Shown here: in pieces, positions 24,603-59,959 of the stretch
Position numbering within the stretch: position 1 is the stretch's first letter
How the letters are laid out: each line of letters starts with the position of its first letter
Assembly (NCBI GenBank): GCA_009760855.2
Contig: WPIO01000035.1
Span: forward strand, 1,274,501-1,334,500
Length of the DNA: 60,000 nucleotides
DNA from: Cristatella mucedo
Taxonomy: Eukaryota; Bryozoa; Phylactolaemata; Cristatellidae
Direction of reading: 5' to 3'
The notes under the pieces: generated by a model
What the model saw: only the letters and a program-made list of their open reading frames with translations
Told to the model about the DNA's origin: nothing
The model's database searches: none
Made by a program: the position numbers and the translations under genes

Positions 24603-25804
24603 TTTTGGATACCGCACTTTGCTGCAAAGGAAACACGATAGAGTGGTGAGTGGGATTATGCTTGATAAACAACATGAATAACATGGTTAGGGGTGACATG
24701 CACAGGGTCAGCATGCAAGTGCGGTAAGCGGCAGCATGCACAGTGTCAGCACGCATAAGCACATCAAAGATGAATCACAGGGACCCACTAAACGCTGTCA
24801 TAAATAGGTGCATTTTAATTTCTTTTTAAGTGTGGTCAAGTCAGGGGATGTCGTGATGCAAGTCGGAAGTGAGTTCCAGGCTTTGGGAGCATACGAACTA
24901 AAGGCACGGTCTCCAAAGGATTTGAGGTTTGTAAGAGGTATCGGTAAACAGGTTTATTCCGAAAAGCGGGTGGTACGATGCTGAGCCTGGTGGGGGAGTA
25001 GATCTGATACGTAGGCTAGAGCCAAAAATGATGGGACCTAAAAGTGAGCGACAAAACCTTGGTCGATCCGTTGCGGGTCGGCGAGAAGTGGCGTGATTTT
25101 TTTTAAATGCCAAGTCAAGGAATGTCATGACATTAGGCGGGAGTTTTTTCCAGGCTTTGGGAGCATAGGCACTAAAGGCAAGTTCTACAAACGATATGAG
25201 GTTGGTTCGAGGCGCAACTGCGGTAAATGATGTGAGTCAAAAGAGCTGGTTGTATGACGCATGGCCTGATAGCGAAGTAGTTCGGACATACAGTCTGGAG
25301 AAAAAGAATAGAGGGACCTAAAAACGAGCGACAAAACCTTGAGAGTTTATACGCTGTTTGATGGGAAACCAGTGGAGGTCGGTAAGAACTAGTGTAGTGG
25401 GGCTATAGCGACGTTCCTGATAGACAAGCCTTAGCTACTCCGTTTTAGAACAACTGTTAGCGCATTATTGTACAACAACAGCTTCCGGGATTAGGTTAGG
25501 CTAACTATGCCAGGAGCTTCTAGAAATATGGCGCTTTATCAGAAGTCTAGGGCGAAGAATGTGACACTGACTGCGCAGCTGGAAGCTGGCGTTCACATTT
25601 TTTTTATGCGGCAGAGAACTCAATTGACAGTCAGAGAAGCTGCGTTATATCGACTAGCACTACGACGCAGCGTAGATACGACGCTAAATTAAAAAAAAAG
25701 GCAAACTTTTTTTAACAGTACGAGAGTTACAAGCCGTTTCCGTTACGCGACGCCTGCGGTAGGCCAAGACAGGCTCAAAACATGACAGTACTCACCGACG
25801 CCAT
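4515..25804 (-). CDS. SYF2: SYF2 pre-mRNA-splicing factor, complete gene (7 coding exons)
   Basis: SYF2 is a nuclear component associated with the Prp19/NTC complex of the activated spliceosome. Coding segments in transcript order are 25804-25796, 21714-21607, 16953-16812, 12570-12466, 9429-9339, 4883-4785 and 4680-4515. They sum to 720 nt with phase conserved at every junction, giving 239 residues plus stop; vertebrate SYF2 has about 243. Seen in the translation: the charged N-terminal helix region with [22 protein letters not shown], a DYERAK...AERYER block, [17 protein letters not shown], and the C-terminal DIDYIN...NAKFNKK...[19 protein letters not shown] signature. All introns are GT-AG. 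The alignment to the family runs end to end without gaps except in the short, variable N-terminus. The introns (4081, 4653, 4241, 3036, 4455 and 104 bp) carry the transposon relics listed separately. The gene is divergent from CEP290. Confidence 0.94.
4785..4883 (-). CDS. SYF2: SYF2 coding exon 6
   Basis: Encodes [11 protein letters not shown] and ends [10 protein letters not shown], equivalent to GEEFFPTSNSL and DRMVIDLEKQ of vertebrates. Acceptor TTGTAG, donor GTAAGC. The last codon, CAG, is split CA|G with exon 7. Confidence 0.93.
5165..5245 (-). mobile_element. LINE-A 3' tail fragment
   Basis: On the plus strand an (ATA)n run is followed by the LINE-A terminal block aaagtgccctcagagaactt and aatctct. 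This is the minus-strand 3' end of the same family as at 6815-7455. It lies in SYF2 intron 5. Confidence 0.6.
6110..6800 (+). mobile_element. CR1/L2-like LINE (LINE-A) 3' fragment, decayed
   Basis: Broken frames encode [10 protein letters not shown], then LHWLTVKQQ-like, [46 protein letters not shown] and an FKKKLKHIF-like end. These are the C-terminal motifs of CR1/L2-type ORF2. The copy ends in an (ATT)n tail near 6785-6800. Frameshifts and stops make it inactive. It lies in SYF2 intron 5. Confidence 0.82.
6815..7455 (-). mobile_element. CR1/L2-like LINE (LINE-A) 3' fragment
   Basis: The best-preserved C-terminal frame in the window spans 6979-7431. Motifs are [74 protein letters not shown] and an [10 protein letters not shown] end. 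The 3' UTR continues to the block agcgcctagaaagagattga and an (ATT)n tail at about 6815. It is tail-to-tail with the preceding plus copy. The 5' end is truncated, as is typical of LINEs. Confidence 0.88.
7460..9335. other. SYF2 intron 5 interior, no feature recognised
   Basis: Apart from a short (GATATA)n-like run near 8990-9015, nothing recognisable. The longer open frames (for example 7963-8400) resemble no family I know and lack splice context. Confidence 0.5.
9339..9429 (-). CDS. SYF2: SYF2 coding exon 5
   Basis: Twenty-nine full codons with two bases at each end. [20 protein letters not shown] is aligned residue for residue with the family YAAAQLRQYHRLTKQIKPDM block. Donor GTAAGT. Confidence 0.94.
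9430..12465. other. SYF2 intron 4, no feature recognised
   Basis: Three kilobases of AT-leaning intron. Open frames are short and without family resemblance. No repeat family from elsewhere in the window was noticed. Confidence 0.5.
12466..12570 (-). CDS. SYF2: SYF2 coding exon 4
   Basis: Begins with two bases completing a Gly codon, then encodes [20 protein letters not shown] and KKNPDVGFS, aligned with EDYEKVKLLEISAEDAERWE and KNPDLGFS of vertebrates. Acceptor CTTCCAG, donor GTAAGC. Confidence 0.95.
12571..13835. other. SYF2 intron 3, 5' part, no feature recognised
   Basis: No exon, repeat or RNA gene recognised in this part of the intron. Confidence 0.5.
13840..14165 (-). repeat. LINE-B-derived repeat, copy 1
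   Basis: Parallels the copies at about 41650-41940 and 48480-48800 over some 300 bp in the same order: accaaaaagccacaaagact, caaagcctaagc, ccaacagactttatct, caaagagaaagtga, gctaaggacagctggaaagg and gatctgcagagcaaaagc. In the minus orientation it reads like a decayed C-terminal frame ([10 protein letters not shown]). It directly abuts the LINE-A copy at 14170. Confidence 0.7.
14170..15705 (-). mobile_element. Decayed LINE-A copy with RT and linker regions
   Basis: Minus-strand fragments encode a linker ([20 protein letters not shown]) between endonuclease and RT, RT pieces ([20 protein letters not shown], then a degraded F-HL-QLY site) and a remnant of the endonuclease end near 15.4-15.7 kb. 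They occur in the same order as the copy at 17.3-19.85 kb. Many stops. It lies in SYF2 intron 3. Confidence 0.72.
15715..16470 (+). mobile_element. LINE-A 3' fragment split by a SINE
   Basis: Plus-strand pieces encode RLDFCN, a QLVQNSAA-like stretch and a CRDCSCHI-like stretch. The element then breaks at a SINE and resumes with an [27 protein letters not shown] and [12 protein letters not shown]-like tail, ending in (ATT)n at about 16455-16466. It is inverted relative to the neighbouring minus copies. Confidence 0.7.
15868..16003 (-). mobile_element. tRNA-derived SINE copy (nested in a LINE)
   Basis: On the minus strand: a tRNA-like head with gataaggtgcttgctcttca, a B-box-like gtcgtgggtccgaatcctg, then gatcctttactgcc and the family tail ggtgatagccgttaaggctc. 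It interrupts the LINE-A C-terminal frame at the LHW motif. Confidence 0.75.
16812..16953 (-). CDS. SYF2: SYF2 coding exon 3
   Basis: Residues 40-86 plus one base of the next codon. It contains [15 protein letters not shown] and [11 protein letters not shown], the most conserved N-terminal part of the family, then an acidic and basic stretch. Acceptor TTGTAG, donor GTATGC. Confidence 0.95.
17312..19850 (-). mobile_element. Longest LINE-A copy: endonuclease and reverse transcriptase remnants
   Basis: Read 5'->3' on the minus strand. The endonuclease end carries [13 protein letters not shown] (a decayed GDFN-D motif) and [12 protein letters not shown] (the SDH motif) near 19660-19390. A linker lies at 19293-19075. 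The RT core at 18451-18260 has [30 protein letters not shown] and [16 protein letters not shown]. The palm motif [12 protein letters not shown] is at 18157-18121. The C-terminal [20 protein letters not shown] and [15 protein letters not shown] lie near 17794-17440. Stops and frameshifts break the frame, and the 3' UTR is missing. It lies in SYF2 intron 2. Confidence 0.85.
20430..21100 (+). pseudogene. Tc1/mariner-like transposase relic 1
   Basis: A frame-broken transposase. In order it shows the [12 protein letters not shown] linker, [40 protein letters not shown] (first catalytic Asp region), KPVKVCGSF and [18 protein letters not shown] (second Asp) and a decayed QWPSQMPNP. These match Tc1-type motif order (TVRRRL, W..V..SDE.KF, V.VWG.FS, QQDNDPKH, WPSQSPDLNPIE). 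An internal stop separates the parts. It is inserted in SYF2 intron 2 in antisense orientation to the gene. Confidence 0.78.
21607..21714 (-). CDS. SYF2: SYF2 coding exon 2
   Basis: Thirty-six codons (residues 4-39), preceded by a T-rich tract and TTTTAG acceptor and followed by GTGAGT. It encodes a Ser/Thr/Ala-rich start and then the helix [18 protein letters not shown], matching the family segment just before NEARKLN. Confidence 0.92.
22111..22492. mobile_element. Inverted-repeat (MITE-like) element
   Basis: The left arm, 22111-22175, starts ggaaacatctggactacggt. It is repeated inverted at about 22389-22492, which reads on the minus strand aggaaacatccggacttggg, with a small internal tandem duplication around tacagaggcgctgcc and cacagaggtgctgcc. 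Both arms share gtgatcgg-tcacccaagagtaa. The spacer is about 210 bp. No target-site duplication is evident. It lies in SYF2 intron 1. Confidence 0.72.
22470..22556 (-). pseudogene. Helix-turn-helix fragment of a transposase-like protein
   Basis: The minus strand encodes [20 protein letters not shown], with the spacing of a helix-turn-helix as in Tc1/mariner or resolvase-type DNA-binding domains. It overlaps the outer edge of the inverted-repeat element. Only the HTH is visible and no start or catalytic domain was found. Confidence 0.45.
22795..22890 (-). mobile_element. LINE-A 3' tail fragment
   Basis: An (AAT)n start followed by tagcgcccccagataactca, atctctttctaggca and the ttgctacaaagg block, as in the tail of the copy at 6.8-7.4 kb. 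Confidence 0.6.
22900..24100. other. SYF2 intron 1 interior, no feature recognised
   Basis: No exon or named repeat recognised. Confidence 0.5.
24109..24160. repeat. (TA)n microsatellite
   Basis: About 52 bases of pure TA. Confidence 0.97.
24385..25092 (-). mobile_element. LINE-A 3' fragment with a (TA)n tract inside its 3' UTR
   Basis: It has the same order as the 6.8-7.4 kb copy: an (AAT)n tail, cctcagagaacttagtct, gataaacaacatgaataaca, tcagcacgcataagcacat, then C-terminal coding with the aaggatttgaggtttg block. A roughly 50-bp TA run sits at 24551-24599. The copy is cut at about 25092 where a second fragment begins. Confidence 0.75.
24551..24599. repeat. (TA)n microsatellite
   Basis: About 49 bases of TA within the LINE-A 3' UTR. 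Confidence 0.97.
25093..25480 (-). mobile_element. Second LINE-A C-terminal fragment, adjacent
   Basis: After the first fragment ends, the 3' part of the C-terminal frame starts again (taaatgccaagtcaaggaat, ccaggctttgggagcatagg). This gives a head-to-tail, partly duplicated arrangement. Diverged from its neighbour. Confidence 0.6.
25796..25804 (-). CDS. SYF2: SYF2 coding exon 1 (start codon)
   Basis: Only nine coding bases, Met-Ala-Ser, followed by a GTGAGT donor. The ATG has A at -3 and G at +4, a strong initiation context. Exon 2 begins in phase 0, so the join is in frame. Such a short coding part is the weakest piece of the model, but no other ATG upstream of exon 2 with a donor in phase was found. 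The rest of the exon upstream is presumably 5' UTR. Confidence 0.68.
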
Positions 25805-26700
25805 CGTCACCTTCCAGTCAGGAGAGCGTTTGTCAAGGACGTACAAACCGGAACTAATGCACTTCAGGCAGATGTGAGCCGTGAGGTTTTTCGACAATCT
25901 GTGGACTTGTAATACACTGTAAGCCCTAATATAATGGATTAAAAAAATTACCGGAAAGATATTATAGACTATTTAGTACGTATTTCCAACCAATGTTTAT
26001 TAAATATTTAATAAGCCGGCATTTTTCGATTTATTTATAGGCATATGTTTATGCCTGTCGTTAGCTCCTCCAACACAAAGTGAGCTGGTGATGCGCCGGT
26101 GTCGAGTTCATGGCTGTTCAACCAAATTCACGCATATATCAGCATCAGTCTTATAAATGTGTGCATTATAACCAAAAATCTTTTTGTGAGAAAGCAGAGA
26201 GGGCGTGATGTAGGCTTCGTGTGTGTACATCCATGAGCAGAAGGCATCGGAAGTTGGTACGGTAGTTGTCCCTGTGGCCGTACTATTCCCTCTAGAGAAG
26301 CTTATGGTAGCTGGTAAGAGTACCGCTTTACACGTTTACCGGTCGTTACTCGATGGATGTGGAGTGTGGCTGCTGTTGTTTTGCATCGCGCTTTGCCGCA
26401 GTATCTGATTTCGCTTCTCTGTTGGGAAAGCCATTTGTCGCTCAAGCTAGCGGAATATAGTCACATTATGTAGGCAGCTTTGGTTTTATGCTGACGAGCA
26501 TTTCTTTAATGACCTTATTCAAGATGGACCCGGGTAGTCTCTGTCTGCTTCGGTACCGCTGTACCTTCTCTTTCAAGCTTGGTTTTGCCACGTCAGCTAA
26601 GTTACATATATATCCTAACGAAAATTTTGACTCAGTTATATGCCTTCCAAGTGAAAACATGTCCATTACAGCCAGGTCTTCATGCACAGCACTCAGCTCA
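25805..26700. other. Putative SYF2 5' UTR/promoter side of the divergent intergenic region
   Basis: This is upstream of the SYF2 start. No TATA box or known operator is convincing. The transcription start is unknown. Confidence 0.4.
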
Positions 26701-26711
26701 CCACAAGTCAC

Positions 26712-26800
26712 AGATTAATAATACAAATACATTTGTTATAGAGCCTCAGAGAACTCAATCTCTTGCCACCTTTAATACTGATTGAGTTTACATTCAGTGG
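26712..26800 (-). mobile_element. LINE-A 3' tail fragment
   Basis: A (TAA)n-like start and the block gagcctcagagaactcaatc, tct, as in the other minus-strand LINE-A tails. Confidence 0.5.
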
Positions 26801-26889
26801 TTCAGTTCTATGTCGCTGCATTTTTAAACCTTCAACTTGGCTGCGGAAAGTATAACGAGGCCCTCATTCGATTTATCCAGCCTTGCATG

Positions 26890-27225
26890 AGGATAGATGG
26901 TCGAGGTGTTGCACTAATGACACCAGTCTAGGACCGCAATGGACTTGATCGGTTGCACACTTGACTTGATATTTAAAAAGAAGCTAGAAACCCACCTGTT
27001 TCACATACCATGTGCTGTGTCCATGTAATTTTTCCTTTGGCTGTTTATGCATGCTGACACCGTGCATGTAACCCCTAATCATGCATTATGCTTCTCGATG
27101 CTACAAATAACCACGAATCCATACAATCATGTTTGCTTTACACCACATGTTAAGTGCATAGAAACAGATTACAATATCTCCGAGGGGCTCTACAAAGGTA
27201 TTAATATGATTATTAGTCGCGGTCT
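26890..27225 (+). mobile_element. LINE C-terminal/3' UTR fragment
   Basis: The plus strand reads LDLIFKKKLETHLFHIPCAV, the usual end of CR1/L2-type ORF2 (..L..FKKKLKTHLF). A 3' UTR containing gcatgctgacaccgtgcatg, shared with other LINE-A copies, follows. It ends near a short (ATT)-like run. Confidence 0.62.
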
Positions 27226-27752
27226 GGTGGTAGAAATGAAGACTACAGTAATTTGATTCAGGTTTCCTTGTCCAGTGAGTTGTCATGATGCTGTCGCTTG
27301 AAGATTGTGATCGAAGGAAATCCAAATCTTCCGGGTAAACTAAATATCTTCTGTCACCTGACTGTACACTATGTCCAACGAGAAATGGCACAGGCCGAGA
27401 GTAACTCATATCATTTGCGTTTCTTTTGTAAGGACGGGTATAAAAACCTCTGTGTATCCCAGGCGAGTCATCTACATGCCCCAGCCATCTGAAAATACAT
27501 TTCAGGAGTAAGAAGTTGTGTCATCAGAAAATTTTGGCAAGTGTAGGCCATTATTGCGGCACGAAGCGCATTACCTCCTGATCGGTCGATCGCATCGTAG
27601 ATGCATCCGAACTTCACATGCACATATTCACAAGCCTTAGGACTGCACGGGTGCACTATTACTGCAAATTAACGATTCAATGAATAGTGATTTCGTGAAG
27701 GCTAACAAAATGTCTGCAACACTAGCAAGTCTGCAATACGGGAGTGAAAGAT

Positions 27753-28475
27753 TGTAACTGAGTTCCAGGGGTCAGAGGCTAATTCCCGCCAAACCCCGCC
27801 ATACTCCGGCCACGCTGCCGCTCGCCATGCCGCCGAGCTAGGGTAAGACGAGCGGCCGTCAGGTTAAATCTCTTTATAATAACGCATGCGCCAACAACAA
27901 CAGGGGAACTAAAAAAGTCTACAGGGAGGGTCCTATACACAGTACACTACGGGGGGGGGGGCAAAACGACGCAGCGTCGCGCGAACAAACGCGTTAGTTG
28001 GGGTCAGTCGGCTTCTGCAGTCCTGTCGTTGTACCGACTCCGAATCCAACAGTACGAGCGTACGCCGTCCAAAACCCGGCTGGCTGAGTAACTGCTGGCT
28101 AGTCCGAGTCGACAACTACCACAGTCGTAAGCTTCCACCGAAAGACGCCAACACACGGGGGGGGGGTCACGAACACGCTAGACGGGGAACGCGGAACATA
28201 CAAGTCAACAACGAGCGAGCTATCCAGCTCCGCTCGGGCCTTGGGTACTAGTTCCCTTGCGTGCGTGGCCGCATCGCCGGAGCACGCCTGCACGAATCCA
28301 GGTGCATAACTCGGCGAGACCGGGAGCCTCCAACACCACGACTTACTTGGCCAACTTCCCGTACCCAAGAGCCCCGGTGACCTCTCGTCACCACACATAC
28401 GGCAATGCATAGGTCCGACCCCGGCCTAGCCGGTAACCCTCATTACAGCCGCCTGGTCCCAGCCAACCGAACCCA
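27753..28475 (+). mobile_element. Possible LTR plus primer-binding-site fragment (GC-rich block)
   Basis: A CpG-rich block with G homopolymers at about 27949-27961 and 28158-28166 stands out from its AT-leaning surroundings. It can be bounded TGTAA...TTACA (27753-28447) with a TATAATAA at about 27874. Six bases later comes tggtcccagccaaccgaacc, which begins with TGG like a primer-binding site. No second LTR, gag-pol frame or target duplication is visible, so this is a hypothesis. The alternative is a GC-rich unique segment. Confidence 0.35.
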
Positions 28476-28599
28476 GCCTGAGTACAAGATTACTAGGGTA
28501 TCCACTACACGTGAGTGGGCACACTTCGCATTTGAACGGTTTCGCTCATATCTTACCAGCACATGTGCAACCTGGAATGTAGCTCTTCTGTGAGCAGAT

Positions 28600-29500
28600 A
28601 ATCCTCATTTAGTTAACTGTTTTTACTGTATTCAAATATTACAGTATCCAAATTTGCAGGCGATTTTCAATCCTTTGGTTAATGAATTTCTTAAATAAAT
28701 ACTAAATTTAAATCAGGTTTTAGTGTAAGACGCACCCAAGTAATACTGTAGAGGACCTCTTCAGTAAAACTCAGGCTCTGTACATTTTTCTGCAATAGAA
28801 GAAACAACACAGGTGGATTCCATAACTGTGCAGATAAGGGTGGGACGACGGAATGTTAAGCACTTACATACCAACTCAATACGTTATTTTTGGGCTGTCA
28901 ATAAATAGTTTTTTGGCTTCGCATTATTAGTGTGCCTGATGTTGCAGAAAACCCTCTTATTATCCGAACGAATATACAGGCGCAGCTGCTGTGGACATAC
29001 TGCTTGTTGCTAAAAATATTTAAAATACGTAGTATTATCAGTAGCAAGAAGTCTATGAACCTCATAAGGAAATCTTCTAGCACAGGACCTTGAGTTTTAA
29101 AGGTCTTTTTTAGCCCAGGAGACAAGTTTTGCGACTAGTTCAGCAGAGACAGACACCAAGGAGTGAGAGAAGTATTGAATGGCGATGAGCGGGTCCCAGC
29201 TGGAATGACAGCAAAGAGGTCGAGTTCTTAATCTATTGTATATTACGTACGAAGAATTTAGAAAAATGGTTCGATAAGTCATCGTTGGGATCTGGTTCAA
29301 TTATATTTAAATATTTTTTCAATTTTAAATGTGAGAAGTGACCTTTGTTACCTGAGTTTATACGTGTAAATGGGGCCTGTTTTGCACAGCCTCTGCTCTG
29401 TCCGAGTGATAAGTCCTTTTATTTTACATTTTTTTGCCATTAAACTATTCGCGCCACAATTTGTGATAACAATGGCATACTTTCGTTAGAAAAATGTGAG
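28600..29500. other. Intergenic DNA, nothing recognised
   Basis: AT-leaning with no coding signal. Confidence 0.5.
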
Positions 29501-29507
29501 CTGATTT

Positions 29508-29655
29508 AACAGCCTCATTTGTATAGCGGCTGAAGAGCCTTAACAGCTCTAACCGCTGCTTTCAGTTGGCAATAAAGGATCGCCCTATATAGGATTCGAA
29601 CCTACAACCTGATCATAAAGAGCGAGCACCTTACCTCCTTCGCTATTACGGCAAT
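29508..29655 (-). mobile_element. tRNA-derived SINE copy
   Basis: On the minus strand: ggtaaggtgctcgctcttta, B-box-like gttgtaggttcgaatcct, gatcctttattgccaactga, then taaggctcttcagccgctat and acaaatgaggctgtt. This is one of the cleaner copies, from tRNA-like head to tail. Confidence 0.8.
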
Positions 29656-29659
29656 AAGT

Positions 29660-30950
29660 GCCCAGTGAACCAGCGTTTTTTTCTTTGTTTATTGCTTCTG
29701 TTTGCCTGTGCACTGCTAACGGGGAGGGGGCCTCTGTACAACTCAGTAATCTCGAGTTTTCTGTGTGCTTCTGTACATATGTGTTGAATGATAAATATAT
29801 GCTTTTTCATGGTTATCTTTGGGGATATCAATCTTTTCGTCAACTACTGGTTAATGCTTCTCTTGCAGCGAGCTGTAAAGAGATTGAATAGAGATTAAGT
29901 TAGAGCGCCGTACACAAGATTTAATAGTATTGCTAATTTTAGATTCAAACTGTCAGAGTGCAGATTGTACCCGCATATGCAGATTAATAAATTATCTCTC
30001 CATACATTTTTGACCCAACACCGTAGCTGCACCATTGTAGTTAGTACTGTTACTACCAAAAATGACCACAAGTAAGTGTGAAGTCGGCGACCTCAGTTTG
30101 CGGACTGATTAAGTCACCGACCCATGAGCTTACTCATATTTATGATGACATGGTTTGAGTGCATCGATAGCTTTTACGTTTGAACCCCTCACATTTGCAG
30201 TGAGGTAATGTTGGAGGACATTTGGGTCGCGGGAAAAGCAAAGCACTGTTTTGCCAGTGTGGGAGCTGCCTAAAAAATGATTGCAGTGAAGACGCTGTCG
30301 TAGATGATGAACGAATAATGAAACGTGTATACGTCTGTAAGAGAAAAATAGATCTCTTTTTATGCAGTTTACTTATTCTGGAAAGAAGGCATGTCAACTG
30401 ATTAAAGATTCGCGATTTGGGTATTCACCAGCGCATAGAATGCAAGCCACACTGCCGAAGAAAATGATGTGCTGAAAAGATGGGCTTGTAATTTCTTTTA
30501 AATGTTGTCAAGTCATGGCAAGTCAGTTTTTCGTAAACTACACTGAGACCGCCAATAATTTAGCTGATGTCCATCATCTCCAGGCTACTCCTGCGGCTTG
30601 TCCTGGGATCTTGTAAATCCGCCCTAAAACATAGAGCTTATTAAGTGTTTCAGAAAGAAATTTTGTGCAGCCATCGCAGAAAACTTCCCTCGCTTTCGCA
30701 CATATTCTTAACCCAATTAAGATAGATAAATCTCACGCATTTTCTATGGCGGATTGAAGTACAACTTGCTTAAAATAGTACGTACTCCTTGTTTACACCA
30801 GGAAGCTCCATAAAAACAAGGCTTTTTTCACTCGAAAACCAGCTATCGACCCAAAACAATTTATAAGAGGGTGAACGATTTGCTTGCAAACTCGAAGTGG
30901 CCTCGATCCCCGGATGCTAATTGCTCTGCTGATTTGCTTTCAGCCTTCTT
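29660..30950. other. Intergenic DNA with at most a trace of LINE-A
   Basis: About 30480-30535 faintly resembles the LINE-A C-terminal end (aatttcttttaaatgttgtc, aagtca). Otherwise nothing recognised. Confidence 0.4.
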
Positions 30951-31079
30951 CATTTAAAAAATCGCTCATATTAGTTCTTTCATAAAGCGCCCTCCTACTA
31001 AAGCTGTTATTGAGTCACAACCTGTGACCTTCCTTGTGAGAATTCCGAGGTTTCTACATAACAAGTGGCGACCCTAATA

Positions 31080-32260
31080 AAGTCTGGAAAAAGAGCTAAT
31101 CTGCTGAAGACTCTATGCCGTCACCGCTACCATCTTTACTCGAAGGAAAGTTCCACAAGAGTTCGTTATTAGTCATCTGCTGTTCTCTATTGATACTTGA
31201 TCTCTAGGAAAAGTTTTTCGGGCCCATGGAATCGGCTATTGCTTCTATGCTGACTATACTCGGCTGTATTTGTCGGTTTAAACCGTTGGAATCCGCTGCA
31301 TTGACTGATAAATTGCATGCTTGCCTTGCAGATATTCGGTCCTGTATCGGGAAATTTCCTCCAACTAAACGACAATAGAACCGAACTGCTACTCATACAA
31401 CTTCCAAGCGTGTGGCTTTACTAGAAAACTTTGCACTTATAATATGTGATACTGTTGTGCCACCGTCACCATGTGCTCAGAATTTAGGTGTCATCTTTTG
31501 ACGACTGCCTAAATTGTGAAAGCTTCATTAGGAAGACTGCCTCCACAACTAGCCACTCCGTAAGATCCCTATCTACGATTGGGGACCGTCTTCCACAATG
31601 GCTTGCACAAATTTAACTAGCTCCCTGGTTTTGTCGAAGCTTGATTAGTGCAACTCCCTTTTGGCTGGGGTATCATAAATAACCATAAGGTCAATTCAGC
31701 TGATTATGAATATTGCTGCAAAGCTATTTAAAAATCTTCAATGTTCAGCCACATATTCTTTTTGCTGAAAGAGCTCGGATAGCTACCGGTTGATCAACGG
31801 ATGCAGAATAAAGTTCTTACGCTGGCTCTTTCATACTTAGCTGAACTGCAGCACCAGTTTCAGCCTTCTCTTACCCTTAGGTCCTCTATAGAAAACTAGT
31901 TAGATGCTCAATTTCAAAGTTTAAAAACTATTTGCGGCAGAAGCTTTTGCTCTGCAGGTCCCAGACTGAGCAGCTCACTTCCACAATTTTTACGAAGCGA
32001 CAACTAATCTCCTGCCGCCGACTGTGGTGCATACTTTCGTGCCATCCTGAGGTGGCAATTCTTCCTCAGCTACCCTGCTGACTCAGCTATACTTCTAAAT
32101 TTCCCTTGGTTCCACGAGATGAAGTCTGTTGGCTACCGAATGCGTATCCAAAGCCGCTAAGGCTTTGAGTTCGCCATGGAAAATTGACGAAGGTATGGTA
32201 GGCCGAGATTTTGCTGGAGCTCGATTGGGTATTGTTGTAATGAGATTTTACCAGCAAAGA
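31080..32260 (+). mobile_element. Second LINE family (LINE-B), decayed plus-strand copy
   Basis: Frame-broken translation gives LISATPFWLGYHK-like, QLIMNIAAKLFKNLQ, a VDQRMQNKVLTLALSYLAEL segment, LKTICGRSFCSAGPRLSSSL and PQFLRSDN. This is the layout of an ORF2 C-terminus (NSLL.G, LP...RI..K.L.L) but distinct in sequence from LINE-A. Its distal part (gatgaagtctgttggctacc, gaatgcg) is the section shared, inverted, with the 13.8, 41.7 and 48.6 kb repeats. Confidence 0.6.
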
Positions 32261-32652
32261 TATACGAATGTCAATTAGGAATCGCAACAGCAACTGCTAA
32301 GTTCAGTTGAGTGGGTCTCGATATGCCTTGCAATCCCTTCTCAGGGGTAGGGATCTGAAGGAGCCCCGGCGTTCAAGCTGCTCCACAGCCAACGGGATTT
32401 AGGTTTATATCGAGATCAAAACGGAATCGCTGTAGGCGATTCAGCTGAGCGTCGGCCGGTTAGCAACCCGCCGGCTCCCCGCCATGTTTCGGAGTTAAAC
32501 GCTTTCCGCAGGTAAATTTTGTGCGAAAATAACCAAGGACCAGCGGGAATCCAAAAATTTGAGTCCATTTGCCTCCAAATAATATTCAGCTTCCTCCTAT
32601 GATCAGTTGGTTCTTTTTTAGCCTGAAATCGGCGGTGACCACGTCGGGAACC
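32260..32652 (+). promoter_or_regulatory. Probable CEP290 promoter and 5' UTR
   Basis: GC content rises here compared with the upstream LINE. A probable 5' UTR intron runs from GTAAAT after ccgcag (donor at 32512) to a strong pyrimidine tract ending cttttttag (acceptor 32620-32621), leaving a 31-base leader before the ATG. The transcription start is unknown. A single RFX-like half-site (agcaac, about 32462) is present but there is no full X-box. Confidence 0.4.

Positions 32653-59959
<27,307 letters not shown>

Noticed and set aside
28099-28410. 103-residue minus-strand frame in the GC-rich intergenic block
   Set aside because: No start context, no family resemblance, and frames of this length are expected in GC-rich DNA.
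32458-32467. RFX X-box upstream of CEP290
   Set aside because: Only one half-site (agcaac) is present; the left half at legal spacing does not match.
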